A stretch of DNA of 59,067 nucleotides from Verrucomicrobiota bacterium (GCA_003219175.1 QHPU01000046.1:311-59377), one strand, 5' to 3'. Positions 42,859-51,664 are shown, counted from the stretch's first letter. Notes: generated by a model from the letters alone, not told the origin. Numbers and translations are program-made.

Positions 42859-44973
42859 ATGAGCGTCACCGCTACCGCCTCGACGATCCAACGCGAGGTC
42901 GATAATGGACTCTGCCTGCTTACCTTCGATCGTCCGGAATCGGGAACGAATATTTTCGATGCCGCGACCATGGCCGATCTCGAGCAACAGCTCTATGCGA
43001 TTGAGCAGGACGATTCACTCGGGGGCGTGGTGATTCTGTCCGCCAAGAAATCCATTTTTATTGCAGGCGCGGATTTGAAAACATTGCTGCGCCAGGCGCA
43101 GGCCGGCGAGATGCGTGCCTTCATCGCTGAGGGGCAGAGGATTTTTAATCGACTGGCCGCCCTGAAAATTCCGACCTGCGCGGCGATTCACGGCGCCTGT
43201 GCCGGTGGCGGATACGAAGTTGCGCTGGCGTGCGACTGGCGAGTGGCGAGCGACGATCCATCAACGCGGATCGGGTTACCGGAAACGACCCTCGGTTTGA
43301 TTCCGGCCTGGGGTGGGTGCACCCGGCTGCCGCGTTTGATCGGCGCGGAAAGAGCTGCGGAAGTAATTTTGAAAGGGAAATTGCATTCGACGCGGGAAGC
43401 GAAGCAGCTCGGCTTGGTTGATGAAGTGGTTTCGCGCGATCAATTGCTCGACACCGCGAAGAGGAAGATTCGCGAAGGAAAACGGCCTTCGCCCTCTGCT
43501 TTCCCAACGGGCGATGTCGCAGCGCCGCGCATAACTGGAAATGTCGCGCCGGGACGCGCCTACGAAATCATCACGAAAACATCAGATCGTTCCGTCGAGC
43601 AATCGTTAGCAATGGAACTCGATGCGATATCCGAGCTCGGTGAAACCGATGCAACACAAAATCTGATCCGGAACTTTTTCCTGGCTGAGAAATACAAACG
43701 CGGGAGTTCAAAACAACTGGCGGAAAAAATTGCGCACGCAGCGGTAATCGGCGCGGGCGTGATGGGCAGCGGTATCGCGCAATGGCTCAGCTCGCGCGGA
43801 GTGTCGGTGATTTTGCGCGACGTTGGGACGGAAGAACTAAAGCGAGGACTCGCCAACATCGAGAAAACCTACGCCGATGCAGTTAAACGCGGGATCATGA
43901 CGGAAGAACAAGCGAAGGAAGGGCGCGCCCGCATCGTAGCTTCCAGCGTCGCGATTGAAATGCGCGATGTCCAGGTGGTGGTCGAAGCTGCATCGGAGAA
44001 ATTGGAAATAAAAAAACAAATTTTCCGTGATCTCTCCGCCAAGACGCCGGAAACAGCAGCGTTGGCAACAAACACCTCGGCGCTGTCAATCAGTGATCTG
44101 GCTGCCGAGGTCAAAAATCCCGAGCGTGTAATTGGACTCCACTTTTTCAATCCGGTCAGCCGAATGAAACTGGTCGAGGTGGTGGTCGGAACGGAAACGT
44201 CGGACGACACGATTGCGCGGGCGCTCGCGTTCGTACGACAGATCGCGAAGCTGCCCGTGATCGTGCGCGACAGCCCCGGATTTCTGGTAAACCGTGTTCT
44301 CTTTCCCTATTTGCTCGAGGCGGCGGAGCTTTTCGCGAACGGAACAAGCGCCCAGGAAATTGACGGCTCGCTCTTGCAGTGGGGAATGCCAATGGGGCCG
44401 TTGCGGTTAATTGACGAGATCGGCGTCGATATCACGGTGGACATCGCGAACACCTTGGAGAAAGCCTACGGCAAACGCGATCGCGCGGGGAAAATTCTGC
44501 GCGAAATGCAATCAGCGAAAATGCTCGGCCGGAAATCGGGGAGCGGCATCTACAAGTACGAAGGCAAAACGCAGACGCCGAATCCGGAAGTTGAAAAATG
44601 GCGCACCAAAGCATCCAGTCATCCCGAACGCAGTGAGGGATCTCACGAACCCGGACCTAGTCGGGTTCCTCGCTCCGCTCGGAATGACAGAGTGGCTGAT
44701 ATCGCAAATCGCTTAATGTTCCTGATGGTGAACGAATCGGCGCGTTGTCTGGAAGAGAAGGTGGTCGCTTCGCCGGAAGATGCCGATTACGGGATGATTC
44801 TCGGCACCGGCTTCCCCGTCTGGCGCGGCGGACCATTGCGCTTCGCGGAAAACTTTGGAATAAAAAAGATGGTCGGTGAAATGGAAAATCTTGCGCGAAC
44901 TAACGAGAAGTATGGACCCTGTAATCTCCTGCGGGAACACGCGCAAAAGGGAACGAAATTTTATGCTGATTAA
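42859..44973 (+). CDS. fadJ: Bifunctional enoyl-CoA hydratase/3-hydroxyacyl-CoA dehydrogenase (FadJ-like)
   Basis: A 704-residue beta-oxidation enzyme starting MSVTATASTIQREVDNG. The hydratase half (1-190) has HGACAGGGYEVAL and GLPETTLGLIPAWGG, which keep both catalytic Glu residues of FadB-type enzymes. The dehydrogenase half has the NAD-binding VIGAGVMGSGIAQW near 298 and the catalytic His in GLHFFNPVSRMKLVE, with the C-terminal 3HCDH domains after it. About 24 residues near 588-611 (SSHPERSEGSHEPGPSRVPR and following) are encoded by a dispersed palindrome and interrupt the C-terminal domain without breaking the frame. The acyl-CoA dehydrogenase gene downstream supplies the previous step of the pathway. 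Confidence 0.92.
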   Translation: MSVTATASTIQREVDNGLCLLTFDRPESGTNIFDAATMADLEQQLYAIEQDDSLGGVVILSAKKSIFIAGADLKTLLRQAQAGEMRAFIAEGQRIFNRLAALKIPTCAAIHGACAGGGYEVALACDWRVASDDPSTRIGLPETTLGLIPAWGGCTRLPRLIGAERAAEVILKGKLHSTREAKQLGLVDEVVSRDQLLDTAKRKIREGKRPSPSAFPTGDVAAPRITGNVAPGRAYEIITKTSDRSVEQSLAMELDAISELGETDATQNLIRNFFLAEKYKRGSSKQLAEKIAHAAVIGAGVMGSGIAQWLSSRGVSVILRDVGTEELKRGLANIEKTYADAVKRGIMTEEQAKEGRARIVASSVAIEMRDVQVVVEAASEKLEIKKQIFRDLSAKTPETAALATNTSALSISDLAAEVKNPERVIGLHFFNPVSRMKLVEVVVGTETSDDTIARALAFVRQIAKLPVIVRDSPGFLVNRVLFPYLLEAAELFANGTSAQEIDGSLLQWGMPMGPLRLIDEIGVDITVDIANTLEKAYGKRDRAGKILREMQSAKMLGRKSGSGIYKYEGKTQTPNPEVEKWRTKASSHPERSEGSHEPGPSRVPRSARNDRVADIANRLMFLMVNESARCLEEKVVASPEDADYGMILGTGFPVWRGGPLRFAENFGIKKMVGEMENLARTNEKYGPCNLLREHAQKGTKFYAD
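44618..44688. repeat. Dispersed palindrome inserted in frame in the FadJ-like gene
   Basis: The element begins GTCATCCCGAACGCAGTGAG and ends with the imperfect complement of that arm (CTCGCTCCGCTCGGAATGAC); an inner CCCGGACCTAGTCGGG forms the loop end. It is the same family as 4499-4608 and 34247-34280. The reading frame stays open through it. Confidence 0.75.
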
Positions 44974-44975
44974 AG

Positions 44976-45090
44976 ACGCAGGGGCGCAGACATCTTGTCT
45001 GTGGGGCAGACAGGCATCTTGCCTGTCATTTACGAGAGGCAACAGGCAAGATGCCTATTGTCCCCACAGGCTGGAAGCCTGCGCCACGAT
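44976..45090. repeat. Compound palindrome element between fadJ and acyl-CoA dehydrogenase genes
   Basis: A long imperfect inverted pair (45001-45026 against 45042-45067, core AGGCATCTTGCCTGT) can form one stem of about 25 bp. Each arm can also fold alone, for example GACAGGCATCTTGCCTGTC. CAGGCTGGAAGCCTG and outer GGCGCAG/CTGCGCC arms complete it. It fills the whole gap, so transcription from fadJ into the next gene must pass through it. Confidence 0.7.
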
Positions 45091-47019
45091 ATGAAAACGC
45101 CGCTGGAAGCGCCGCCGGAACAGGTCAAAGCCGAAACTGGCGTGAAAGAAAAACCGAAGGCTGCTCCAATCATCGACACCTCTAAGATGTCGGCGGGGAA
45201 AGCCGCCGCCCTCGAACTGGCCGAAGCATCACGCGATCCACTCGACGACCGCGGTAGTTTCGCCAGCAATCTTTTCATCGGAAAGTTCGGCTTCGACCGC
45301 ATCTTCCCTTACCCGGCGCAGAGCGAAGAGGACCGCGCCAAAGGGGAATCGTTTCTCAATGAACTAAAAGATTATCTGCGCGATCACGTCGATGCTGATG
45401 AGATCGATCGCACCGGAGAGATTCCGCAAAAGAACATCGAGGAACTTTTCGCGATGGGCGCGTTCGGCGTGAAGATTCCGCAACAATACGAGGGCCTCGG
45501 TTTATCGCAGGTCAATTACGGTCGCGCCGCGATGTTGCTTGGAAGTTGGGATGCGAACCTGACTGCGCTGGTATCCGCGCATCAATCGATCGGCGTTCCC
45601 CAGCCATTGCTTCTTTTCGGAACCGACGAGCAAAAGAAGAAATATCTGCCGAGAGTGGCGCGCCGCGAGATCTCGGCCTTCGCCCTCACGGAATGGAACG
45701 CCGGTTCCGATCCGGCCAACATGAGTTTGCGCGCGGATCCGACCGAAGACGGTTCCGCTTTCATCCTGAACGGGGAAAAACTTTGGTGCACGAATTTGAT
45801 CAAGGCCGGCGTGTTAGTGGTGATGGCAAAAACACCGCCAAAGATCGTGAACGGCAAGGAGCGCAAGCAAATCACCGCGTTTATCGTCGATGTCGATTCG
45901 CCCGGGCTCGAGATCACGTACCGATGCCATTTCATGGGATTGCGCGCGCTCTACAACGGGATCGTGAAGTTTACCAACGTGCGTGTCCCGCGCGAAAACA
46001 TGATCGCGAAGGAAGGCCAGGGCCTGAAAGTCGCGCTAACGACTTTGAATACGGGACGGCTGACCATTCCGGCTGCCTGCGTCGGTTTATCGAAGCGGTT
46101 GCTCGAGATTTGCCGCAAATGGGCCAAGGAACGGGTGCAATGGGGCGTCCCGATCGGCCAACATTATGCCGTCGCCGGAAAAATTGCGGAGATGGCGGGC
46201 AACGTTTTCGCGATGGAGGCGATCACGTTTTTGACCAGCGCACTGGTCGATCGCAAGGCCGGCGATCTGCGCATCGAAACCGCGATGTGCAAAATGTGGT
46301 CGACGGAAACGACTTGGCGCAATGCCGACGAAGCAATGCAGGTGCGCGGCGGTCGGGGTTACGAAACCGCTGAATCGCTGGCCGGTCGCGGCGAAGAACC
46401 GGTGGCGGTGGAGCGGTTTCTGCGCGATTGCCGCATCAATATGATCTTCGAAGGCTCGAGCGAAATCATGCGGCTGTTTATCGCCCGCGAGGCTCTTGAT
46501 CCACATCTGAAAGTCGGCGGCGCAATTTTCAACACGCAGCTGCCAATGTCAGAGCGATTGAAAGCTGTTCTCACTTCCGGAAAATTTTATGCCGGTTGGT
46601 ATCCAAAACAGTGGCTGCCCGCGAACGCTGGAAATTTGGACAAACTTCACGCCGATCTGCGTCCGTACATCCGTTACGCTGCGCGCACGAGTAAGAAACT
46701 GGCACGCGGTTTATTCCACGCCATGGCGCGATTTGGACCGAAACTGGATCGCGAGCAATTATTGCTCTCTCGTTTTGTGGGCATCGCAACAGAACTCTTC
46801 GCCATCAGCGCCACCTGCTCCTTCGCGCAATACAAAATCGATTCCGGCGAGCCGGCCGACGAAATTCTTTCCGTCGCGAATTATTTCTGTCGTTCCGCCA
46901 AAATGCGAATCGATCATCATTTCGCCGGCACTTCTGAAAATGTTGATAAGCGAGCTTACGATCTGACCCAGGAATTGCTGGCTGGGAAACACCAGAGGTT
47001 TCGCGAAGGAATTGTGTAA
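45091..47019 (+). CDS. Acyl-CoA dehydrogenase, long form (VLCAD/ACAD9-like)
   Basis: A 642-residue flavoprotein starting MKTPLEAPPEQVKAETG at 45091; codons upstream are repeat-derived. It has the acyl-CoA dehydrogenase segments FALTEWNAGSDPANMSL and FMGLRALYNGIVKFTNVRVP, the MQVRGGRGYETAESL loop, and the catalytic Glu region MIFEGSSEIMRLFIA. About 150 residues follow the core domain, as in very-long-chain enzymes that sit on membranes. It catalyses the first, FAD-linked oxidation of acyl-CoA and passes electrons to ETF. It is paired with the FadJ-like gene upstream across a palindrome element. Confidence 0.92.
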   Translation: MKTPLEAPPEQVKAETGVKEKPKAAPIIDTSKMSAGKAAALELAEASRDPLDDRGSFASNLFIGKFGFDRIFPYPAQSEEDRAKGESFLNELKDYLRDHVDADEIDRTGEIPQKNIEELFAMGAFGVKIPQQYEGLGLSQVNYGRAAMLLGSWDANLTALVSAHQSIGVPQPLLLFGTDEQKKKYLPRVARREISAFALTEWNAGSDPANMSLRADPTEDGSAFILNGEKLWCTNLIKAGVLVVMAKTPPKIVNGKERKQITAFIVDVDSPGLEITYRCHFMGLRALYNGIVKFTNVRVPRENMIAKEGQGLKVALTTLNTGRLTIPAACVGLSKRLLEICRKWAKERVQWGVPIGQHYAVAGKIAEMAGNVFAMEAITFLTSALVDRKAGDLRIETAMCKMWSTETTWRNADEAMQVRGGRGYETAESLAGRGEEPVAVERFLRDCRINMIFEGSSEIMRLFIAREALDPHLKVGGAIFNTQLPMSERLKAVLTSGKFYAGWYPKQWLPANAGNLDKLHADLRPYIRYAARTSKKLARGLFHAMARFGPKLDREQLLLSRFVGIATELFAISATCSFAQYKIDSGEPADEILSVANYFCRSAKMRIDHHFAGTSENVDKRAYDLTQELLAGKHQRFREGIV

Positions 47020-47022
47020 GTA

Positions 47023-47148
47023 GGAAGATAGGCATCCTGCCATTCGCCAGTCCGGCTCGGGCCTCGGGCGTCAGGCTTCCAGCCTGAAGATTAGAAATCG
47101 GTAAGTAAGATGCTCGCCGCCCGGAGAGAGGCTGGAAGCCTATCTTCC
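47023..47148. repeat. Compound palindrome element with 11-bp outer arms
   Basis: The outer arms GGAAGATAGGC (47023-47033) and GCCTATCTTCC (47138-47148) are perfect complements. Inside lies the hairpin TCAGGCTTCCAGCCTGA (3-nt loop TCC) and part of another, GGCTGGAAGCC. It lies directly after the acyl-CoA dehydrogenase stop and shares its arm with the hairpin at 39121. Confidence 0.7.
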
Positions 47149-47185
47149 CTGAGTGCTCTGGCACTACGGCTGCTCGGAAAAGGAC

Positions 47186-47737
47186 ATGGTTTCGCTCATT
47201 TTCCTCGGCCTCGCCATCCTCTGCGCGCTGATTTCGCGCATTCTCCTCCTGATCGCGGCCATCAAGATCAGCGCTGGCTGGGCCTTCGGAGTATTTCTCC
47301 CCTTTGGTCCCCTATTCTTTCGGCTCAATTATCCCGAAGAAGCGCGCAATTCGTACTTTTTCCGAGTGGCAACCCTGTTGTGTGTTTTTGGCTTTGTCAT
47401 CTACCAACCACGAATGAGGTTGCACATGCCCAAAATGCATCCAACGGCCGCATCTCCGCGGCTATCAAAGCAAACAGTCGGGTATGCGATGGAAAAACCG
47501 GGCGCTCCGAAAAACCCAAATGCTGCTCCTACGCCGACACTGGAACAACGTCGCACCGCTAACGCAACAGAATTGGAGCGACTGCGCGGAGTAGAAGCGG
47601 AACTCAAATTGCGCAAGCGCGATCTTCTTCACAGCGATACCGAAGGCAACCGCGTCTACGCGATCGACCTGACGTCCTACAGCGAAGCGCTGGCCAAAGC
47701 CACTGCGGAAAAGAATGCGCTCGCCGCGGCGAAGTAG
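47186..47737 (+). CDS. Small membrane protein of unknown function
   Basis: A 183-residue protein from the ATG at 47186. Two hydrophobic helices (MVSLIFLGLAILCALISRIL and FRVATLLCVFGFVIY) are followed by a polar, Pro/Ala-rich and then helical, charged C-terminus (EQRRTANATELERLRGVEAE, ALAKATAEKNALAAAK). I do not recognise the family. A degraded partial copy of its 3' half lies at 49800-49949, on the other side of the S74-domain pseudogene, so the region has been duplicated. Confidence 0.6.
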   Translation: MVSLIFLGLAILCALISRILLLIAAIKISAGWAFGVFLPFGPLFFRLNYPEEARNSYFFRVATLLCVFGFVIYQPRMRLHMPKMHPTAASPRLSKQTVGYAMEKPGAPKNPNAAPTPTLEQRRTANATELERLRGVEAELKLRKRDLLHSDTEGNRVYAIDLTSYSEALAKATAEKNALAAAK

Positions 47738-47743
47738 GGTAGC

Positions 47744-47814
47744 GCGAGCATTTTGCTCGCTCTGGCCGACATTCTGCCGGGCAGACTAGCAGATCGGCGC
47801 CTAACACAGGCGCC
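47744..47814. repeat. Two hairpins after the small membrane-protein gene
   Basis: GCGAGCATTTTGCTCGC at 47744-47760 (7-bp stem, TTT loop) and GGCGCCTAACACAGGCGCC at 47796-47814 (7-bp stem, 5-nt loop). They could end the transcript of the preceding gene, but no T-run follows. Confidence 0.5.
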
Positions 47815-48016
47815 TTATAATCGGCGGTCATAGATCGCCACTACAGCAACCGGTATCGGTTGACGGTAATTACCTCACAGTAATTACTCCATCGCCACAG
47901 CGCGAAACCTTGATTGTCATCTGGATCTTTGATTCGATTGTGGCGTTCTACTGAGCGGCAAGAAATGACTCCCCATTAGGGGAATCCAATCAATACACCA
48001 GAGGAAAAGAAAACTT

Positions 48017-49725
48017 ATGTATCACTCATCCCAATCATTCACAGGCCCGGAACTTGTCTGCATCTTACTACCACGTTTTCGCAGTGTTGTGCTCATGCTC
48101 GTGTGTCTGGCGCTTCCAGCGGCGGCTCGAGCGCAAGTTTTCACCTGCCCCAGCGGTTGCGATCCCCGTAGAAACACGTTCTCGGGTAACGATGCGTTCA
48201 TGAGCAACACAACGGGCAGCGACAACACGGCTATCGGTATTGGTGCGCTCTTTAGAAACACTACCGGCAGCGACAACACGGCCAGCGGTGCATTAACCCT
48301 CGATTTCAACGCAAGCGGTATCGAAAACACGGCCGTCGGCCTTCAGGCGCTCGCAGAGAATACAACCGGCAGTAACGACACCGCCATCGGTGTTAATGCA
48401 CTGGGAAATAAAACAACTGGTAGCAACAACACGGCCAGCGGTGTTAATGCGCTCCAAAACAACACAACTGGCAGCCACAACGCGGCCGCCGGTAGTAATG
48501 CGCTTGAACTCATACCACCGGCAAATTCAACACCGCCACAGGCGACAGTGCGCTTTTGAGCAACACGACGGGCATCAAGAACACCGCAAGCGGCTTTCAG
48601 GCTCTGGAGAACAATACGAGCGGCGGCGACAACACCGGCATTGGATCTACCGCGCTCGCCCATAACACAACCGGGGGCGGCAACACGGCGACGGGTTTCG
48701 CGGCCCTCTTTACCAACACAACGGGCGCCAACAACACAGCCACCGGTCTTGACGCGCTCGTTGCCAACACCATCGGCAACGCCAATACTGCAACGGGGAG
48801 CAGCGCACTTGAAAGCAACACGAGCGGTTCCTCAAATACCGTGACTGGTCTTAGTGCGCTGCAAAGTAATGCAACCGGCAGTTTCGATACCGCGAACGGT
48901 CTTCAGGCACTCCTTAGTAATACCACCGGCGCAGCCAATACGGCGACTGGTTCTCAAGCGCTCAGTGCCGACAAGACCGGAGGAAATAATACCGCGACTG
49001 GTTTTACTGCGCTGCCAAGTAACACAAACGGCAATGATAATACGGCTGACAGCTTTGAAGCGCTTCTCAGCAATACCACCGGTTCTGACAACACCGCTGT
49101 GGGGATTGATGCGCTTATCAATAATACCTCGGGCAAAAGCAACATCGCACTCAGTAGCAATGCCGGCCAAAACCTAACCACCGGCAGCAACAATATCATC
49201 GTTGGCGCGAACGTTCTCGGCAACGCGACTGACGCGAATGTGATCCGGATCGGCAAACAGGGGACACAGAAGTCCACCTTCGTTGCCGGTATCTTTGGGA
49301 CGGCGATGAGCGGGAGTACGGTCGTAGTTAACTCAACGGGTAAGCTGGGCGTTGCTACGTCTTCTTCTCGATTCAAAGAGCAGATCAAGCCCATGGACAG
49401 AAGTAGCGAAGCAATTCTAAAGCTGAAGCCGGTCAGCTTCCGTTACAAAGAAGAAGTTGGTCCGGATGCTATTCCACAGTTTGGACTGGTAGCGGAGGAA
49501 GTAAAAAAGGTCGCGCCTGATTTGGTTACCTATGATGACGACGGAAAACCGTTCACCGTTCGTTAGGAGGCCGTCAATGCGATGCTGCTAAATGAATTTC
49601 TGAAGGAGCACCAAAAGCTGGAAGAGCAGCGACAGTATTTCGAATCAAGGTTGGCATTACAGCAAAAGCAAATCGAAGCGCTTACCTCAGCAGTGCACAA
49701 GCTAAGCGCCGACAACGTATATTGA
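48017..49725 (+). pseudogene. Repeat-rich fibre protein with C-terminal S74 chaperone domain, broken twice
   Basis: After AGAGGAAAAG the ATG at 48017 opens a protein with a signal segment (VVLMLVCLALPAAARAQ). A long run of 17-residue units of the pattern xNTTGSxNTAxGxxALxx follows, about 19 copies over both frames, recalling the beta-roll repeats of trimeric YadA-like heads. Near 48507 one base is missing: the frame ends at 48559, while the repeats continue in another frame from THTTGKFNTATG. The C-terminus (SSSRFKEQIKPMDRSSEAIL, PQFGLVAEEVKKVAPDLV) is a peptidase S74/endosialidase-type chaperone domain. An amber TAG at 49564-49566 sits where relatives carry Tyr before EAVNAMLLNE, and the coiled-coil tail continues to 49725. 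The intact protein would be a surface fibre that trimerises and cleaves itself. Confidence 0.8.
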
Positions 49726-49799
49726 CCCGCGCGGTAGCTGAATCCGAAGACCGACTGCCCGCGCTGCAGCAGCGACGCTGGGTGTGTATTCTAGTTTTG

Positions 49800-49949
49800 T
49801 GGTCACGCGATGAGAAATCACCCTGCACATGCACAACGCTCATCCCACCGCATCGTTTTTGCGGTAGTCAAAGCAAACCGTCGGCTATGCGATTGAAGAG
49901 CCGGGCCAAAACGACCGCGGAGAAGAACGCCCTCGCCAGCGCGAAATAG
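49800..49949 (+). pseudogene. Degenerate partial copy of the small membrane-protein gene
   Basis: The DNA matches parts of 47400-47740. CAAAGCAAAC.GTCGG.TATGCGAT occurs in both, and ACGACCGCGGAGAAGAACGC corresponds to the 3' end ACTGCGGAAAAGAATGCGC, both ending in TAG. The middle of the gene is deleted and frames are mixed. A further short match, ATCGGTTGACSGGAATTRCCTC-like, occurs downstream of each copy (47854-47880 and 50115-50141). Confidence 0.6.
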
Positions 49950-49962
49950 GTCCGAGCCGGAC

Positions 49963-50107
49963 CGCCGGTTCTCTGGAGGGACGCGCGCTGCCAACTCGCG
50001 AAGCCTTTCGGAGTCGCGTCCCTAAATTTTTGGGACTCGCCGCGGCGAGTCCCCCCATTCACCGGTAGGGGCGATTGACCTCAATCGCCAGCACGCGAGG
50101 CGCGTGC
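49963..50107. repeat. Palindrome array upstream of lysine aminotransferase gene
   Basis: It holds a perfect 22-bp palindrome at 50032-50053 (core CTCGCCGCGGCGAG), then GCGATTGACCTCAATCGC at 50071-50088 and GCACGCGAGGCGCGTGC at 50091-50107 (3-nt loop). GGGACGCG near 49979 pairs with CGCGTCCC near 50015. The rest of the 49726-50157 gap is the degenerate gene copy. I see no clear promoter. Confidence 0.6.
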
Positions 50108-50157
50108 GTCCCCCAATCGGTTGACCGGAATTGCCTCACAGGCTATGCTATTTGAGT

Positions 50158-51540
50158 ATGCCGCCTGTGCTCACAGAAGCGGCCCGCCAACCAAAAAAGC
50201 GGAGTCGCATTGCCGAAACGAAAAGCGCTGCTCACGACAGCTCGTGGGCCTTGCGCACACTCGAACAACACATCCTCATGGATGGGTTCAAGGTCGTCAT
50301 CGATCTCAAAAAAAGTCGCGGCTCCTATTTATATGATGCAACGACGGGACGGCGTCTGATCGATTTCTACGGATTTTTTGGCTCCCTCACGATCGGATTC
50401 AATCATCCCTATTTCGATGAGCCCGCGGTGAAAGAGGACCTGCTGCGCGCGGCGAAATTCAAGATCGCAAACTCCGATGTTTATTCGGAAGGCTATGCGG
50501 AATTCGTCGACACGCTTTCGCGCGTGGCCGGATTCCCGCCGCTCGATCGCTATCTCTTCATCGAGGGCGGCGCGCTCGCAATCGAGAACGCGCTGAAGGC
50601 GGCGATGGATTGGAAGGTGCGCAAAAACATGGCCGCCGGTCGCGGGGAACGTGGGACGGAGATTTTGCATTTCCGTCGCGCATTTCATGGCCGCAGCGGC
50701 TACACCATGAGCCTGACCAACACCGATCCGCGCAAGACCGATTTGTTCGCCAAGTTCAACTGGCCGCGGGTTTCGAATCCGGCGATCGATTTTTCTCTGC
50801 CGGAAGATAAGCGCGAAGCCGACGTGATCGAGCGCGAGAAAAAATCGGAGGCCGAGATTCGAAAATTCATCGATGAACGCGGAATCGATATTGCCGCCAT
50901 TATTATTGAACCGATCCAGGGCGAAGGCGGCGATAATCATTTCCGCGGCGAATGGCTGCGGAAATTGCGGGAGATTTGTGACGAGAATGGGATCATTTTG
51001 ATTTTCGACGAAGTCCAAACCGGCCTCTGCACGACCGGCCGCAGCTGGTGCTGCCAGCATTTCGATGTGCAACCCGACCTGCTCGCGTTTGGCAAAAAAG
51101 TGCAGGTTTGCGGTGTGATGGCGGGCCCGCGTCTCGATGAAGTGAAAGACAACGCCTTTCGTTTACCGTCGCGACTGAATTCCACCTGGGGCGGAAATTT
51201 CACCGACATGGTGCGCTCGACTCATTATTTGCGCGTCATCGAGAAAGAAAATTTGGCAGCAAACGCCGGGAAAGTGGGCGCGTATTTCCTCGAACAACTG
51301 CTCGAGTGGCAGCGCGGATGTGACCTCGTTTCGGCAGTGCGCGGGCGCGGTTTGTTTATCGCCTTTGATTTGCCGGACCCGAAAACGCGCGACGATTTCT
51401 GGCGCAAATTGTTTGATGCCGGCTTGCTGGTTTTGAAATCAGGCGAGCACTCGATTCGCTTTCGTCCGGCGCTGGACCTCACGAAACAGGTCGTGGACGA
51501 AGCGATCGAAATTTTGCGGAAGCAATGCAAACAGCGTTAA
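50158..51540 (+). CDS. lat: L-lysine 6-aminotransferase
   Basis: A 460-residue class III PLP aminotransferase starting MPPVLTEAARQPKKRSR at 50158. Family-specific segments include RLIDFYGFFGSLTIGFNHP, FIEGGALAIENALKAAMDWK, HFRRAFHGRSGYTMSLTNTD and IIIEPIQGEGGDNHF. The PLP aspartate is in IFDEVQTGLCTTG and the Schiff-base lysine in AFGKKVQVCG. The pattern matches lysine epsilon-aminotransferases, which convert lysine and 2-oxoglutarate to aminoadipate semialdehyde and glutamate. The next gene encodes the matching semialdehyde dehydrogenase, which supports the call. It is cytoplasmic and has no regulator nearby. Confidence 0.9.
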   Translation: MPPVLTEAARQPKKRSRIAETKSAAHDSSWALRTLEQHILMDGFKVVIDLKKSRGSYLYDATTGRRLIDFYGFFGSLTIGFNHPYFDEPAVKEDLLRAAKFKIANSDVYSEGYAEFVDTLSRVAGFPPLDRYLFIEGGALAIENALKAAMDWKVRKNMAAGRGERGTEILHFRRAFHGRSGYTMSLTNTDPRKTDLFAKFNWPRVSNPAIDFSLPEDKREADVIEREKKSEAEIRKFIDERGIDIAAIIIEPIQGEGGDNHFRGEWLRKLREICDENGIILIFDEVQTGLCTTGRSWCCQHFDVQPDLLAFGKKVQVCGVMAGPRLDEVKDNAFRLPSRLNSTWGGNFTDMVRSTHYLRVIEKENLAANAGKVGAYFLEQLLEWQRGCDLVSAVRGRGLFIAFDLPDPKTRDDFWRKLFDAGLLVLKSGEHSIRFRPALDLTKQVVDEAIEILRKQCKQR

Positions 51541-51556
51541 CAGCGAGTCGATGGGG

Positions 51557-51652
51557 CACAGCCATCCTGGCTGTGGGGCTTACAGGCATCTTGCCTGTTT
51601 CTGCCAAAATGCGCAGGTTGGAAACCTGCGTGCCCCACAGGCGAAACGCCTG
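51557..51652. repeat. Array of four perfect hairpins between lat and the dehydrogenase gene
   Basis: CACAGCCATCCTGGCTGTG (51557-51575), ACAGGCATCTTGCCTGT (51582-51598), GCAGGTTGGAAACCTGC (51613-51629) and CAGGCGAAACGCCTG (51638-51652). Each has a 6-8 bp stem and a 3-nt loop. The array fills nearly all of the 124-bp gap and shares AGGCATCTTGCCTGT with 44976-45090. Confidence 0.75.
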
Positions 51653-51664
51653 CGCCCCAAAATC

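Noticed and set aside
48200-49200. Regular about 51-bp repeats that could suggest a CRISPR or satellite array
   Set aside because: The repeats are coding, keep a 17-residue protein pattern, vary at codon third positions, and have no unique spacers of constant length.
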